A stretch of 64,000 nucleotides of DNA. Origin: Phenylobacterium aquaticum. Lineage in GTDB: Bacteria > Pseudomonadota > Alphaproteobacteria > Caulobacterales > Caulobacteraceae. The position numbers and the translations under genes were made by a program. Positions 9,113-17,638 of the stretch are shown here, one piece after another. The DNA lies in NCBI RefSeq assembly GCF_022695515.1, contig NZ_JALDPT010000017.1, positions 37,813 through 101,812 on the forward strand. The letters are read 5' to 3'. Every line of letters starts with the position of its first letter. Position 1 is the stretch's first letter. The notes beneath the pieces are model-generated. The model did not search any database, was not told the DNA's origin, and worked only from the letters and a program-made list of their open reading frames with translations.

Positions 9113-9673
9113 ATGTCGGTCGATCGCCGTGATCGCCTCGTCGAACAGATCGTCGAAAGCCAACCGCGCCTGGTAAGCTTCGTTCGGCCTCTTCCCAGCG
9201 ATATGATCGCTGGATCGTGGGATCTGCTGTCCTTCAGCTTTCAGCGCGGCTTCGAGCTGATGTGGGACCAAGCCTGCGCTGAGTCTTCGGGGCTTCTGAC
9301 GCGACCGCTGCTCTCCCTGTGGCGACAGAGCGTCGAACTCGCTTTGAAGGCCTCTATCCTCGAAATCGCCGGGGGCATGAGCGGCAAGCTGAGTCACGAT
9401 CTGCGAGGCCTATTCGACCGGCTACTCGCCGAGCGAGCCGCGCTCGGGCACGACGACGACGACGATCTCGCGCGCGACGTGGCGCGAATGATCGACCTCG
9501 TTCAGAGGTTCGATCCTTTCGCTGACCGCTTCCGCTACCCCACGACGAAAGATGGAACACCGTTTGAGGGTATCCAGGTCGACCTGGATGAGCTCTTCCA
9601 GGCGCACTGGATCATCGTGACCTGGTGCGAGGGAGCCGCGATCGAGGTCCGCGAATCCGCCGGCCCCATTTGA
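9113..9673 (+). CDS. Putative HEPN-like helical protein, partner of the NERD-NTPase
   Basis: A 186-residue predicted all-helical protein, 50 bases downstream of the NERD-NTPase gene on the same strand. The segment LWRQSVELALKASIL followed by SHDLRGLFDRLL (residues 69-105) resembles the two-helix core of HEPN-type proteins, but the RxxxxH ribonuclease motif is missing, so it may be a non-catalytic or antitoxin-like member. An acidic run DDDDD occurs at about 114-118. Nothing else is recognised. Co-transcription with the upstream gene is likely from spacing. Confidence 0.6.
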   Translation: MSVDRRDRLVEQIVESQPRLVSFVRPLPSDMIAGSWDLLSFSFQRGFELMWDQACAESSGLLTRPLLSLWRQSVELALKASILEIAGGMSGKLSHDLRGLFDRLLAERAALGHDDDDDLARDVARMIDLVQRFDPFADRFRYPTTKDGTPFEGIQVDLDELFQAHWIIVTWCEGAAIEVRESAGPI

Positions 9674-9702
9674 ATCCATGTTTTACGCCCTACAGGCACC
9701 GA

Positions 9703-10299
9703 CTAGTGCGGCCCACGCAGGTGGTGGAGATGCTGCGCAGCGCTGTTCGCTCGCCAGATGTAGCCGATCATGTCCGAGCGCCAGGCGCCGACGTCCGGGA
9801 TCCGCTTCTTCGCGATCAGACGCTTCATGGCCTCAACCTCGCTGCGCACGTTCGTTCCGCTCGCGGCGCGTTCCAACTCCGCCACCGCCGCATCCCACGA
9901 GCCGCCTCGGTCGTAAATCGCCTCAAGCTTCTGGCAGATCGCCGCGATCTGCTCGCCACGCGAAGGCGGCCTGTCGCCTAGATTTGCGCCGCCGCCCTTC
10001 TGAAGGGTGACGTCTTCCATGACGGCGGTCAGCCCTACGTCCAAGTCTTTCGCGATCCCAGTCCACGTCTGCAGCCGCCAAGCGTCGCTGGGCCGCGCAT
10101 AGTCGCCGACATAGGGGTTCAGTCGGAAGTGCCTTTTCACGACCGCGGGCAGCATTTCGAAGCTGTCGATGGTGGCGTGGATGTGGATTTGGAACAGACC
10201 CACATCGCCCCCGCGAGCGTCGTTTCTGGACAGGCCTTCGAGCCGGCGCAGGTTGAAGTCCGTCACCGGGTCACCCGTGTCGAAACGCCGGTCTGTCAT
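9703..10299 (-). CDS. Unrecognised 198-aa protein, divergent from the MerR-like gene
   Basis: A 198-residue soluble protein of unknown function. Visible features are an N-terminal segment VGLFQIHIHATIDSFEMLP, a conserved-looking stretch GDYARPSDAWRLQTWTGIAKDL and a His-rich C-terminus. The His pair in HIHATID could bind metal, but no family was recognised. Its start faces the MerR-like gene across 129 bases, so both may be controlled from the same intergenic region; its end converges with the previous gene, 29 bases away. Confidence 0.6.
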   Translation of the reverse strand: MTDRRFDTGDPVTDFNLRRLEGLSRNDARGGDVGLFQIHIHATIDSFEMLPAVVKRHFRLNPYVGDYARPSDAWRLQTWTGIAKDLDVGLTAVMEDVTLQKGGGANLGDRPPSRGEQIAAICQKLEAIYDRGGSWDAAVAELERAASGTNVRSEVEAMKRLIAKKRIPDVGAWRSDMIGYIWRANSAAQHLHHLRGPH

Positions 10300-10372
10300 T
10301 CAATCGCCTCCAAGCCGCCTTTGGCCAAGCTAGGTGGACGATACGTCAGAACCGGACGCAGCCAAGGGCGGC

Positions 10373-10428
10373 TTGACAAAACTCCCACAAACTGGAAGAT
10401 AAGGAAACTTCCACCAACTGGAAATTAC
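10373..10428 (+). promoter_or_regulatory. MerR-type promoter with two operator dyads
   Basis: A TTGACA -35 box (10373-10378) and a GATAAG -10-like box (10398-10403) are separated by 19 bases, the long spacer typical of MerR-activated promoters. The spacer holds the dyad ACTCCCACAAACTGGAA (10381-10397). A second near-copy, ACTTCCACCAACTGGAA (10407-10423), lies 26 bases downstream and matches at 15 of 17 positions. It contains the inverted repeat TTCCA-N5-TGGAA, and its GGAA could also serve as the ribosome site for the ATG at 10429. Autoregulation by the MerR-like product is inferred. Confidence 0.65.
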
Positions 10429-11223
10429 ATGGGCCGTCCTTCGAAACATCCTGGATCCGCCTTCACCTCCCGTGAGCTGGCGCTCGCCGGCGGACTGACG
10501 CTCCGCAATTTCAGCCTCCTCCACGAGCAGGGTTTGGCGCCGGCCGCGGCCGGCGGCGGCGGCGGAAAGGGAGGGCACCGCACCTACGACAGCCCGGCTG
10601 TGGCCCAGGCCGCCCTGATTGGAGCGCTGCACCTGGCTGGGTTCGAGCTTCTCGTCGCGGCGAAGCTGGCGGAGGCCTTTGCCGAGGAAGCCAAGCATAC
10701 CTACGGACGCTTGTTCTCCAACATCCAGACATACATCCAGGCCCCTCACAACCCACGCCCGGGCTTCAGGCCGTGGACGGCGTCTTCGACAGACCAGGTC
10801 GACGACGACTTTTGGGTCCACAACCGCTTGATCGATAGCGTTGTCGATTATCGCCGCGGCGTGGCCATGGTCGGCGACATGGTCATCGACATCGCTGACC
10901 ATGAATTTGTCCTGACCGAGCACCATGGCGCCAAAATCAAGATCTTCTCGCCGGTCGCGGCCAAGGGTCTGGACGCGAATCCGGACTACCGCATCATCGG
11001 GCGGGGTTCCTCAGTTCAGATCGTCCCGATCACGGATGAAGTCGACACCCTCGATTTCTCCACGGACCCGGTGTCGGCCGCGCGCTACAAGGCCCTGGAG
11101 GAAGATTATCTGGGGGCGCGTGAGAACGCGGTGACGCGGGTCCGGGTCAATGTTTCGCTGGCCATCCGCAATGCCTTCGACCGCGTCGCCGATGACCGGA
11201 ACCTGCCCCGGAAGGCCGCATGA
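10429..11223 (+). CDS. MerR-like transcriptional regulator with C-terminal sensor-like domain
   Basis: A 264-residue protein. Residues about 11-80 form a MerR-type winged helix: FTSRELALAGGLTLRNFSLLHEQGL, a Gly-rich wing, and HRTYDSPAVAQAALIGALHLAGF. The remaining 180 residues are not recognised and may sense a signal. The ATG at 10429 was chosen because the dyad-bearing promoter lies directly upstream and the earlier open frame is non-coding in character. Its stop overlaps the next start as ATGA, so it heads a four-gene operon with HEPN and GHKL-nuclease genes. It probably controls that operon. Confidence 0.8.
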   Translation: MGRPSKHPGSAFTSRELALAGGLTLRNFSLLHEQGLAPAAAGGGGGKGGHRTYDSPAVAQAALIGALHLAGFELLVAAKLAEAFAEEAKHTYGRLFSNIQTYIQAPHNPRPGFRPWTASSTDQVDDDFWVHNRLIDSVVDYRRGVAMVGDMVIDIADHEFVLTEHHGAKIKIFSPVAAKGLDANPDYRIIGRGSSVQIVPITDEVDTLDFSTDPVSAARYKALEEDYLGARENAVTRVRVNVSLAIRNAFDRVADDRNLPRKAA

Positions 11224-11879
11224 CCGACCATTCCGAGATGGACGCCGCCCGAAAGGCGGCGATGCAGCGACATTTCATGGTCACGGGGGAGGTGGTCTGG
11301 GAATGGAACGCTCTCCATCGGACGCTTGGCTACATTTTCATGTCCTTGCTGGGCGACCGTCAAACCCATGTTTCAAACGCGCTCTGGCTCACACCCGGCA
11401 GCGATAAGGCGCAGCGCGACCTTCTAAAGACAGCGGTCGATTGGGCCGACGGCTTCCGGGAGGTGGACAGAGAGCGCCTCGGCTGGGTGCTCGACCAAAC
11501 CGATAAACTTGGCGCGCACCGCAACGACATCGTTCACGGCTATCCTGGATTTCTGATCACCGAGAATGGCCTGACCACACATTTGTCGTCCGGGCAGAAC
11601 TCGCTCAGGCGAGTCCTGAAGCAGCAGCGGATCGATACCCCGTTCCATGAGCTGATGGCTGCGCTATGCGACGACCTGCGGCGCCTCGAGCACTACGTTG
11701 GCGAGCTGTGGCGCCGCCTGAAGCCGGTCGATGGCGTGCGGAAAGCCGCGCCCCGGCGGCCTGTTCTCCGGTCGCTAGCGCTTGTTGATGCCGGCTATAA
11801 GCGAACGCACATCCCGCCCAATAGGAAGCGCCGCAAACCAAGGGTTTCCAAGCGGAAGGCCGATCACAGGCCCGCGTAG
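11220..11879 (+). CDS. HEPN-domain protein (putative ribonuclease) of candidate defence operon
   Basis: A 219-residue, mainly helical protein. The sequence GAHRNDIVHG holds Arg101-Asn102 and His106, which fits the catalytic Rx4-6H motif with the preferred polar residue after Arg in HEPN ribonucleases. The C-terminal 45 residues are strongly basic (RKRRKPRVSKRK) and may bind nucleic acid. It starts within the stop of the MerR-like gene (ATGA) and precedes the GHKL-nuclease gene by 62 bases. HEPN proteins commonly act as toxins or RNases in abortive infection; the activity here is inferred. Confidence 0.75.
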   Translation: MTDHSEMDAARKAAMQRHFMVTGEVVWEWNALHRTLGYIFMSLLGDRQTHVSNALWLTPGSDKAQRDLLKTAVDWADGFREVDRERLGWVLDQTDKLGAHRNDIVHGYPGFLITENGLTTHLSSGQNSLRRVLKQQRIDTPFHELMAALCDDLRRLEHYVGELWRRLKPVDGVRKAAPRRPVLRSLALVDAGYKRTHIPPNRKRRKPRVSKRKADHRPA

Positions 11880-11941
11880 GGGGCCGGCGCTCGATCGAGG
11901 AAGGGAAACATCGTAGCGTCGTGGGCAGGGGAACGAACGAT

Positions 11942-14050
11942 ATGTCCGAAGTGATTTTGCCGCTGCCCGAGCTTCGCCACAGCTTCACGGGCCGAGTCAG
12001 GAATTTCAACCTCCCGCCGACCGCATCGAACTGCATGATGCCGGTCTATGAGGCCGTGACCAACGCCCTCTACGCCATTCAAGAGCGTTTCCCTGAGACT
12101 TGGGCCGACGACGGCAAGATCACCATCGAGGTTCTCAGGGGCGAATCCTCGGACATTGGAGCGCATGCCCCAGTGACCGGGTTCCTCGTGACCGACAACG
12201 GCATCGGCCTTGGTGACGCGTTGTTCGGACATTTTTGCGAGCTGGACACTGAATACCGCGCCGACAAGAAAGGCCGCGGGATCGGCCGCCTCTCTTGGAT
12301 CAAGGTGTTCAACACGGCGGAAGTCTCGTCGGTGTTTGACCGAGACGGCGAGAAGGTTGCCCGTTCCTTCGCCTTCCGGCTCTCCAACGAGAGGCCGTTC
12401 GACTCGTATCTCGAGTCAGAACGCGATGACGATGCGGCAACTGGCACCCAGGTCAAACTGGACAGCTTCCGGGAGACCTACAATGCCAAGGCCTATGTCG
12501 ACCCGGCGGATATTCGGAATAGTCTCCTAGCGCATTTCATTGCGCTGTTCGCCCAGCCGAAACGCCTTAAGATCGACCTGATCGACGAGCGGAAAACAAC
12601 CAACCTCTCCAACCTGTTCTTCGACTCTATCGTTGGTTCAAAGGTGCCGGTCCAGGTCGTGATCGACGAGCACCACGCAGCCTCGATCCTGCACGTGCTT
12701 CTCCCAAAGAAGCTGGCGCCGATCGGCAATTCCCTGATCTACTGCGCAGCGGATCGCTCGGTCATCACGAAACCTATTTCGGAGATGATCGGGCTAAAGG
12801 CGCTGCCGAACGACACGCTCGGCCCGCTCATCTACATCGGCCTCGTGTCGGGACCGCTTTTCGACGACTCCCTGAACCACGAGCGTACCGGTTTTGACTT
12901 CGGCGACATCGACTTTGAGGTCGTGAACAAGGTGCTAGTCGATACCGCTAAGAGCTTCCTCGACCCTTACTTAGCGGAACCGCGCCGCCGAAATCGGGAG
13001 ATGCTCGACAAGCTGTTAGAGACCAATCCGCTCTACGCATCAGCAATCGACGATATCGAAGGCTACGCTGCAGGCATGCCGCTCAATTGGGATGAGACGC
13101 GCCTAGTTCAGGACGTGGCTCTGAAGCGACACCGCTACACCAAGGCGCTCTTCAAGCAGATCGAGAAGCTGGAAGCCAACACCGCCAGCATGTCAGACGA
13201 GACCTTCGCGGCACACGTATCCAGGCTCACGGCGCAGCTGGGCGATGCCGAGAAAAGTGCTTTGGCGCAATATGTCGTCGAGCGCCGCTGGGTGATTGAA
13301 CTTCTCAAGGAACGTCGGAAGATTGATCTATCGACCTCTCGGCACGAGCCGGAGAACATCGTTCACGAGGTCTTCTGCCCACTCGGCGTCACCAGCGACA
13401 CCATGGACTATGACGACCACAATCTGTGGCTCATCGACGATCGCCTTGCCTACTACAGCTACATCACGTCCGATCGCCCAATTAGGTCGTTCGCCGCCGA
13501 CACAGCGGAGCCGGAGCCGGAGACAGTCGAGCGTCGGTCTGACCTGACAGCGATGGGGGCATTCGGCGAAGCCGGCGAACCCGATTTGGCGATCTTCAAG
13601 CGGCCGATGCTATTCCGCCGCGCCAACACCATGGACCCCGCGGTCATTATCGAATTCAAAGCCCCCAGCAAGACGGCCTATTCGGGCGCGCCGGGCGACA
13701 ATCCAGTCATACAAATTCGGAAGTACATCGAGTCCCTGCTTGAGAAGACCTGTTACTCCTACGACGGTGAACGCATCGCTGACATCAACAAGGGCACGCC
13801 GTTCCTGTGCTTCTTAATCGCCGAACCGTCGCAGCAGCTATATGAATTGCTGCGGCAGCATCAGATCCACAAACCGACTCCAGACGGAGACGGGCGCTTC
13901 GCTTACCTTGAGGATTTGAACGCCTATTTTGAGTTCATTCCTTATGACCAGGTCCTCAAGAATGCGGCGCTTCGCAATGAGGCCTTCTTCCGAAAGCTGA
14001 AGGTAGAGCGCCTGCCGGCCACGCCCGCCAAAGAGGTGCCAGCAGCGTAG
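11942..14050 (+). CDS. GHKL ATPase with C-terminal PD-(D/E)xK nuclease motif
   Basis: A 702-residue protein. The N-terminal 200 residues are a GHKL (Hsp90/MutL/histidine-kinase type) ATPase: N-box YEAVTNALYAI with Glu37 and Asn41, G1 box VTDNGIGL (83-90) and G2 box GRGIGRLSW (111-119). A coiled, helical middle follows. Near residues 546-573 the sequence has PDLAIF, then VIIEFKAPSK, the PD-(D/E)xK nuclease pattern. The ATG at 11942 has an AGGGGA ribosome site; a GTG 21 bases upstream is the alternative. It is the central gene of the candidate operon; ATP-gated DNA or RNA cleavage is a plausible inference. Confidence 0.82.
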   Translation: MSEVILPLPELRHSFTGRVRNFNLPPTASNCMMPVYEAVTNALYAIQERFPETWADDGKITIEVLRGESSDIGAHAPVTGFLVTDNGIGLGDALFGHFCELDTEYRADKKGRGIGRLSWIKVFNTAEVSSVFDRDGEKVARSFAFRLSNERPFDSYLESERDDDAATGTQVKLDSFRETYNAKAYVDPADIRNSLLAHFIALFAQPKRLKIDLIDERKTTNLSNLFFDSIVGSKVPVQVVIDEHHAASILHVLLPKKLAPIGNSLIYCAADRSVITKPISEMIGLKALPNDTLGPLIYIGLVSGPLFDDSLNHERTGFDFGDIDFEVVNKVLVDTAKSFLDPYLAEPRRRNREMLDKLLETNPLYASAIDDIEGYAAGMPLNWDETRLVQDVALKRHRYTKALFKQIEKLEANTASMSDETFAAHVSRLTAQLGDAEKSALAQYVVERRWVIELLKERRKIDLSTSRHEPENIVHEVFCPLGVTSDTMDYDDHNLWLIDDRLAYYSYITSDRPIRSFAADTAEPEPETVERRSDLTAMGAFGEAGEPDLAIFKRPMLFRRANTMDPAVIIEFKAPSKTAYSGAPGDNPVIQIRKYIESLLEKTCYSYDGERIADINKGTPFLCFLIAEPSQQLYELLRQHQIHKPTPDGDGRFAYLEDLNAYFEFIPYDQVLKNAALRNEAFFRKLKVERLPATPAKEVPAA

Positions 14051-14103
14051 CGTTGCCAAAAGGGAGGCGAGATCCTTATCCGCCGTAGACGCTCAAGGAT
14101 CCC

Positions 14104-15093
14104 ATGGACTCACTCCTCTCTAACGCGGTTCAGTCCATCGAGATCGGCGTCGAGGATTTCCGATCGTCCGATCAGCGAAGGCTCGTCTCGGCCGTCCGGA
14201 ACGTGCAGGCCGGCATGCTACTCCTGTGCAAAGAGAAGCTGCGCCGCTTATCGCCGCCAGGGACCGACGAGGTCCTGATCAAAGCGCGGATCGCGCCAGG
14301 CCTGGATTCGGCGGGGCAGCTTGCCTTCAGAGGACAAGGCGAAAAGACCGTCGACGAACAACAGATCGTCGAGCGCTTCGGTCAGCTCGGGATTCAGCTC
14401 GACTGGTCGCCATTGCGCAAGCTGACCAGCCATCGGAACGTCCTTGAGCACTACCGATACTTGGGAAGCCGCGAGGAGCTCCGCGAGGTGGTGGCGCAGT
14501 CGGCGACAATGATCCGCAGGCTGTTCGATGTCTTGGGCCTAGACCCCGTCGACATACTTGATGCCGACTGCTGGGAGTTCCTGCTCGAGAACGAAGCGGT
14601 CTTCCAGGAAGAGCTCGCGCGCAGCCGTGCGTCGATCCAAATGATGCGCTGGCGGTCCCCCACGATGGCTCGCGCCGCGATAACAGACCTGTCGTGCATC
14701 AATTGCCGCTCGGAGTTGCTTGAGCTCGAAAATCCCGACAACGTCGACCAGGAAACGGCTCGGCTCAAGTGTCGGGCCTGTGGGTGGACCTTCTCCGCCA
14801 AGGAACGCATCTGGCCGACCCTCGTCCAGTATTTCGGCCAGGATTTATATGAGGCCGCCACCCAGGGAGGCCTGCCGCCGGTTTTCAAATGCGATGTCTG
14901 CCGTGAAGTCGCGGTGGTGGCCCAAGAGGGCGAATGCGCCTGTTGCGGGAAAAGCGGTTACGAGCTCCGGTGCGAGGTCTGCAATGCAATCCTCACCGAC
15001 GAGGATCGGGAGCAAGGCGATTCCCGATGCCTCCAGCACGTCGATTCTCAATACGCGTTTTTCTCAAACGACCGCACCGCAGTGCCAGACTAG
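14104..15093 (+). CDS. HEPN-motif protein with multiple zinc ribbons
   Basis: A 329-residue protein. The N-terminal helical part carries SHRNVLEHY, with Arg111-Asn112 and His116, another Rx4H HEPN motif. The C-terminal 130 residues hold several Cys pairs (198/201, 223/226, 263/266, 278/281, 290/293), consistent with two or three zinc ribbons, such as CRACGW and CDVCREV. These may bind nucleic acid or a protein partner. It lies 53 bases after the GHKL-nuclease gene on the same strand and probably ends the operon. It shares its layout (helical domain, then zinc ribbon) with the fused protein at 3912-5405. Confidence 0.72.
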   Translation: MDSLLSNAVQSIEIGVEDFRSSDQRRLVSAVRNVQAGMLLLCKEKLRRLSPPGTDEVLIKARIAPGLDSAGQLAFRGQGEKTVDEQQIVERFGQLGIQLDWSPLRKLTSHRNVLEHYRYLGSREELREVVAQSATMIRRLFDVLGLDPVDILDADCWEFLLENEAVFQEELARSRASIQMMRWRSPTMARAAITDLSCINCRSELLELENPDNVDQETARLKCRACGWTFSAKERIWPTLVQYFGQDLYEAATQGGLPPVFKCDVCREVAVVAQEGECACCGKSGYELRCEVCNAILTDEDREQGDSRCLQHVDSQYAFFSNDRTAVPD

Positions 15094-15323
15094 CGGCCGA
15101 TTTCCGTCCTTAACGGAGAGCGGCCGGCGAGCGTGCTCGGTCCCGCCGCGTGCCGCGGCTCCTACGGGTCCGCCCCTGCGGGCGCCTGCGGCGTCGCCGG
15201 CCGCTCGACGGCGCTTCCCGCCCTGCAGCGCCTGAAGGCGCGCAGGCTCCTTGCAGCCTCACATGGGGATTTTGGTGTCAAGCTCGGCAGTACCGCAGAG
15301 GCGAGCCGTGGCCCATCCGCCAG

Positions 15324-15926
15324 TCAGGCTCCAGACTGCTGACCGGCCAGCCCCTCGAACATGGCTACTACCACCTCGCGACTTGGCGGACGCGGCGCGG
15401 ACGCGCGGAACTGGTTAAGGCCCGGTACGATGGCGTGCAACAACAGGGCGAAGGACTCGACCGGCATGGGCAACTCGTTCTCATCGAAGAGTTCCAACAG
15501 CCGCGCCTTTGTGCGGGTAGGCCCCATCGAGGTGATGTCCGCCAACCGCTTCTTCATGTCCTCGTGGGTGAGGGCATAGAGCTGGAACTCCGCCGCTCCG
15601 ACCGCCGCGCGCACCACGTCCCCCCGGCCCTCGTAGATCGCCTCGCCAAGCCGGCGTAGCCGATCACGTACAGTACCCTGCCGTCCCTTGGGCCAGGCGA
15701 AGGGCGCCATCGCCTCGTCGGGCAGACCGGCCAGCGCGGCGACGATCATCGCGTCCTTGCTTTCGAAGTTGTCGTAGACCGCGCCCTTGGTCACGCCGAC
15801 CCGTTTGGCGACGCCGTCGACCGAGACGCCGTGCAGGCCCTTTTCGCCGATCACCGCCAGCGTGGCCTCTAGGAGCTTGCCTCGCGTCGCGGCGCGTCGC
15901 GCGCTCATTTTGCCCAGTTCGGTCAT
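15324..15926 (-). CDS. TetR-family transcriptional regulator
   Basis: A protein of about 200 residues. The N-terminal 50 residues are a TetR helix-turn-helix (TRGKLLEATLAVIGEKGLHGVSVDGVAKRVGVTKGAVYDNFESKDAM) and the rest is a helical ligand-binding region. ATG 15926 was chosen because the operator palindrome lies directly upstream; ATG 15932 is possible. It is divergent from the hydrolase-ParB fusion gene, which it presumably represses together with itself. Confidence 0.88.
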   Translation of the reverse strand: MTELGKMSARRAATRGKLLEATLAVIGEKGLHGVSVDGVAKRVGVTKGAVYDNFESKDAMIVAALAGLPDEAMAPFAWPKGRQGTVRDRLRRLGEAIYEGRGDVVRAAVGAAEFQLYALTHEDMKKRLADITSMGPTRTKARLLELFDENELPMPVESFALLLHAIVPGLNQFRASAPRPPSREVVVAMFEGLAGQQSGA

Positions 15927-15936
15927 TGACATACCT

Positions 15937-15980
15937 ATAGTACGTACTATTAGTACCCTCATTACATACCTGAAGTATGT
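15937..15980. promoter_or_regulatory. TetR operator candidates in divergent promoter
   Basis: ATAGTACGTACTAT (15937-15950) is a perfect 14-bp palindrome. A second inverted repeat, ACATAC-N5-GTATGT, lies at 15964-15980. Both sit between the TetR gene and the divergent gene starting at 16013, the usual place for a TetR operator. Which dyad is bound is unknown. Confidence 0.6.
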
Positions 15981-16012
15981 TGTTTTGCGGGATCGCTGGC
16001 AAGGAGAGCCGC

Positions 16013-17638
16013 ATGTCATCGCCTTCACGACGTCAATTCAGCCTCGGCGCGCTTGGCGCCGGTATTTGCGCGGCCGGGGCCGCCTATGGTCAAACTGCAA
16101 AGGGGGAGGCCGCCATGGCCATTGATGAAGGTCAGTTCGTCAGCATCAACGGCCAGGAGCAGTGGATCACCATCCGCGGTCGTGACCTCAAGAACCCGGT
16201 GCTGCTCATCCTGCATGGGGGTCCCGGGTTCCCAATGAGCTTCATGGCGCCGGTCTTCGCCGAGTGGGAGAAGCGCTTCACGCTCGTCCAATGGGACCAG
16301 CCTGGCGGCGGCGCCACCTGGTCGAAGAACGAGGCCGACCCCGGTCCGCTCACCTATGCCCGCTTCGTCGACGACGGGATCGAGGTGACCGAGTGGGTGC
16401 GTCGGCGGCTGGGCGCCGTCAGCCCTGTGCTGATGGAGCGCTATCGCGCGGGCGAGCTGACCCTGGACCAGATGATGGCCTATGCGGTCAGCGTGGATCA
16501 CGCGCGCCAGGAGCAGGTGTTCGATCAACTCGGGCCGGATCGCCCGTCCTACCTGATCCGCCGCACCATGACCGAGGCCAAGGTCATGGCGACGGATCGG
16601 AGGGCGATCTTCGTCGGCGCCGAGGCCTACGGCGAGGCGGGCGGCACCATCCTGCGCGACCTCTTCACAGAAGACGGCGGCGGCTGGTTCGAGGACCCGG
16701 CCTTGCTGGACCGGCTCGCCGCCGAGAAGCTGGCTGGGATCGCCCAGGCGGTGCGGGACGCGGAGGGATGGAAATGGGCCGAGGCCCACATCGACTACCC
16801 GCGCGCGCTCGGCCTTGCCCGCGTCTATCCGCACCCGGTGGAGCGCCCGGAGGAAGAGACGGCCCGCATGTCGGCGCTGTCCGAGGAATACGACGCCCTG
16901 GTCAGCGAGTGGGATGCCGTCGAGACGCTTCCGCCCGAGATCGAAGCCCGCTTCGCCGAGATCGACGCGGCGCTGGAAGCCTTCGGTGATGGGACCGCCT
17001 TCGACCCCGACGAAATCGCGCGGGGCGGGGTGTTCGTCATCCTGGGTCAGGACGGTGTCGCCCGGGTAGAGCGGGGCCTGATCCGGCCCGAGGACGTCCC
17101 GGCGCCCGAGCCCGCAGCCGAAGTGGAGCCCGATGGCGTAGCTGCAGGCGGGGAAGAACACGGCGGGGAGGGCGGTTCCGCCGAGACGGTGCGGGACGAG
17201 GAGGCGGACGACGATGCGGGCGCCCCTTTGTCGGAGCGGCTGGTTCTGGACCTTACGGCCCACCGCACCCTGGCGCTGCGGGACGCCCTGGCCGCGCAGC
17301 CGACCGTGGCGCTGAGCGCCGTGGTTCACAGCTTGGCGTTGACCGCCTTCTACCCACCCTACGACCGCGCTTCGTGCCTGGAGATCAAGGGCTCGTCCGC
17401 TTACCTCGACGGCCATGCGCCGGGCATCGACGACACTCGCGCCGGACGCAGCATCGCTGAGCGCCATGAGCGCTGGGCTGTGCGTCTGCCAAAGGAGGCG
17501 GGGGACGTTTGGGCCTTCGTGCAGGCCCTGGCCGCGACCGACCTGCTGGACCTTCTGGCGCATAGCGCGAGCCTGACGGTCAATGCCGTGCGGGCGCCGT
17601 TCGACCGCAAGCCGGGGGCGTGGGGCCATGCAGACTAG
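16013..17638 (+). CDS. In-frame chimera: Tat-exported alpha/beta hydrolase N-part joined to ParB-like C-part
   Basis: The frame starts at ATG 16013 behind AAGGAG (16001-16006). Residues 1-30 are a twin-arginine signal (SRRQFSLGALGAG). Residues about 40-130 match a proline-iminopeptidase-like alpha/beta hydrolase with the oxyanion motif LHGGPGFP, but the nucleophile and the rest of the fold are absent. At about 16,412-16,425 the sequence changes to a plasmid/ICE ParB-like protein (SPVLMERYRAGELTLDQMMAY, then VDHARQEQVFDQLG), without the ParB nuclease domain. The frame stops at a TAG. Both halves look non-functional, although an exported hybrid cannot be excluded. TetR regulation is inherited from the hydrolase side. 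Confidence 0.75.
   Translation: MSSPSRRQFSLGALGAGICAAGAAYGQTAKGEAAMAIDEGQFVSINGQEQWITIRGRDLKNPVLLILHGGPGFPMSFMAPVFAEWEKRFTLVQWDQPGGGATWSKNEADPGPLTYARFVDDGIEVTEWVRRRLGAVSPVLMERYRAGELTLDQMMAYAVSVDHARQEQVFDQLGPDRPSYLIRRTMTEAKVMATDRRAIFVGAEAYGEAGGTILRDLFTEDGGGWFEDPALLDRLAAEKLAGIAQAVRDAEGWKWAEAHIDYPRALGLARVYPHPVERPEEETARMSALSEEYDALVSEWDAVETLPPEIEARFAEIDAALEAFGDGTAFDPDEIARGGVFVILGQDGVARVERGLIRPEDVPAPEPAAEVEPDGVAAGGEEHGGEGGSAETVRDEEADDDAGAPLSERLVLDLTAHRTLALRDALAAQPTVALSAVVHSLALTAFYPPYDRASCLEIKGSSAYLDGHAPGIDDTRAGRSIAERHERWAVRLPKEAGDVWAFVQALAATDLLDLLAHSASLTVNAVRAPFDRKPGAWGHAD

Noticed and set aside
10129..10428. Longer version of the MerR-like protein starting 100 codons earlier
   Set aside because: The extension overlaps the divergent gene and the promoter with dyads, and has no protein-like character.
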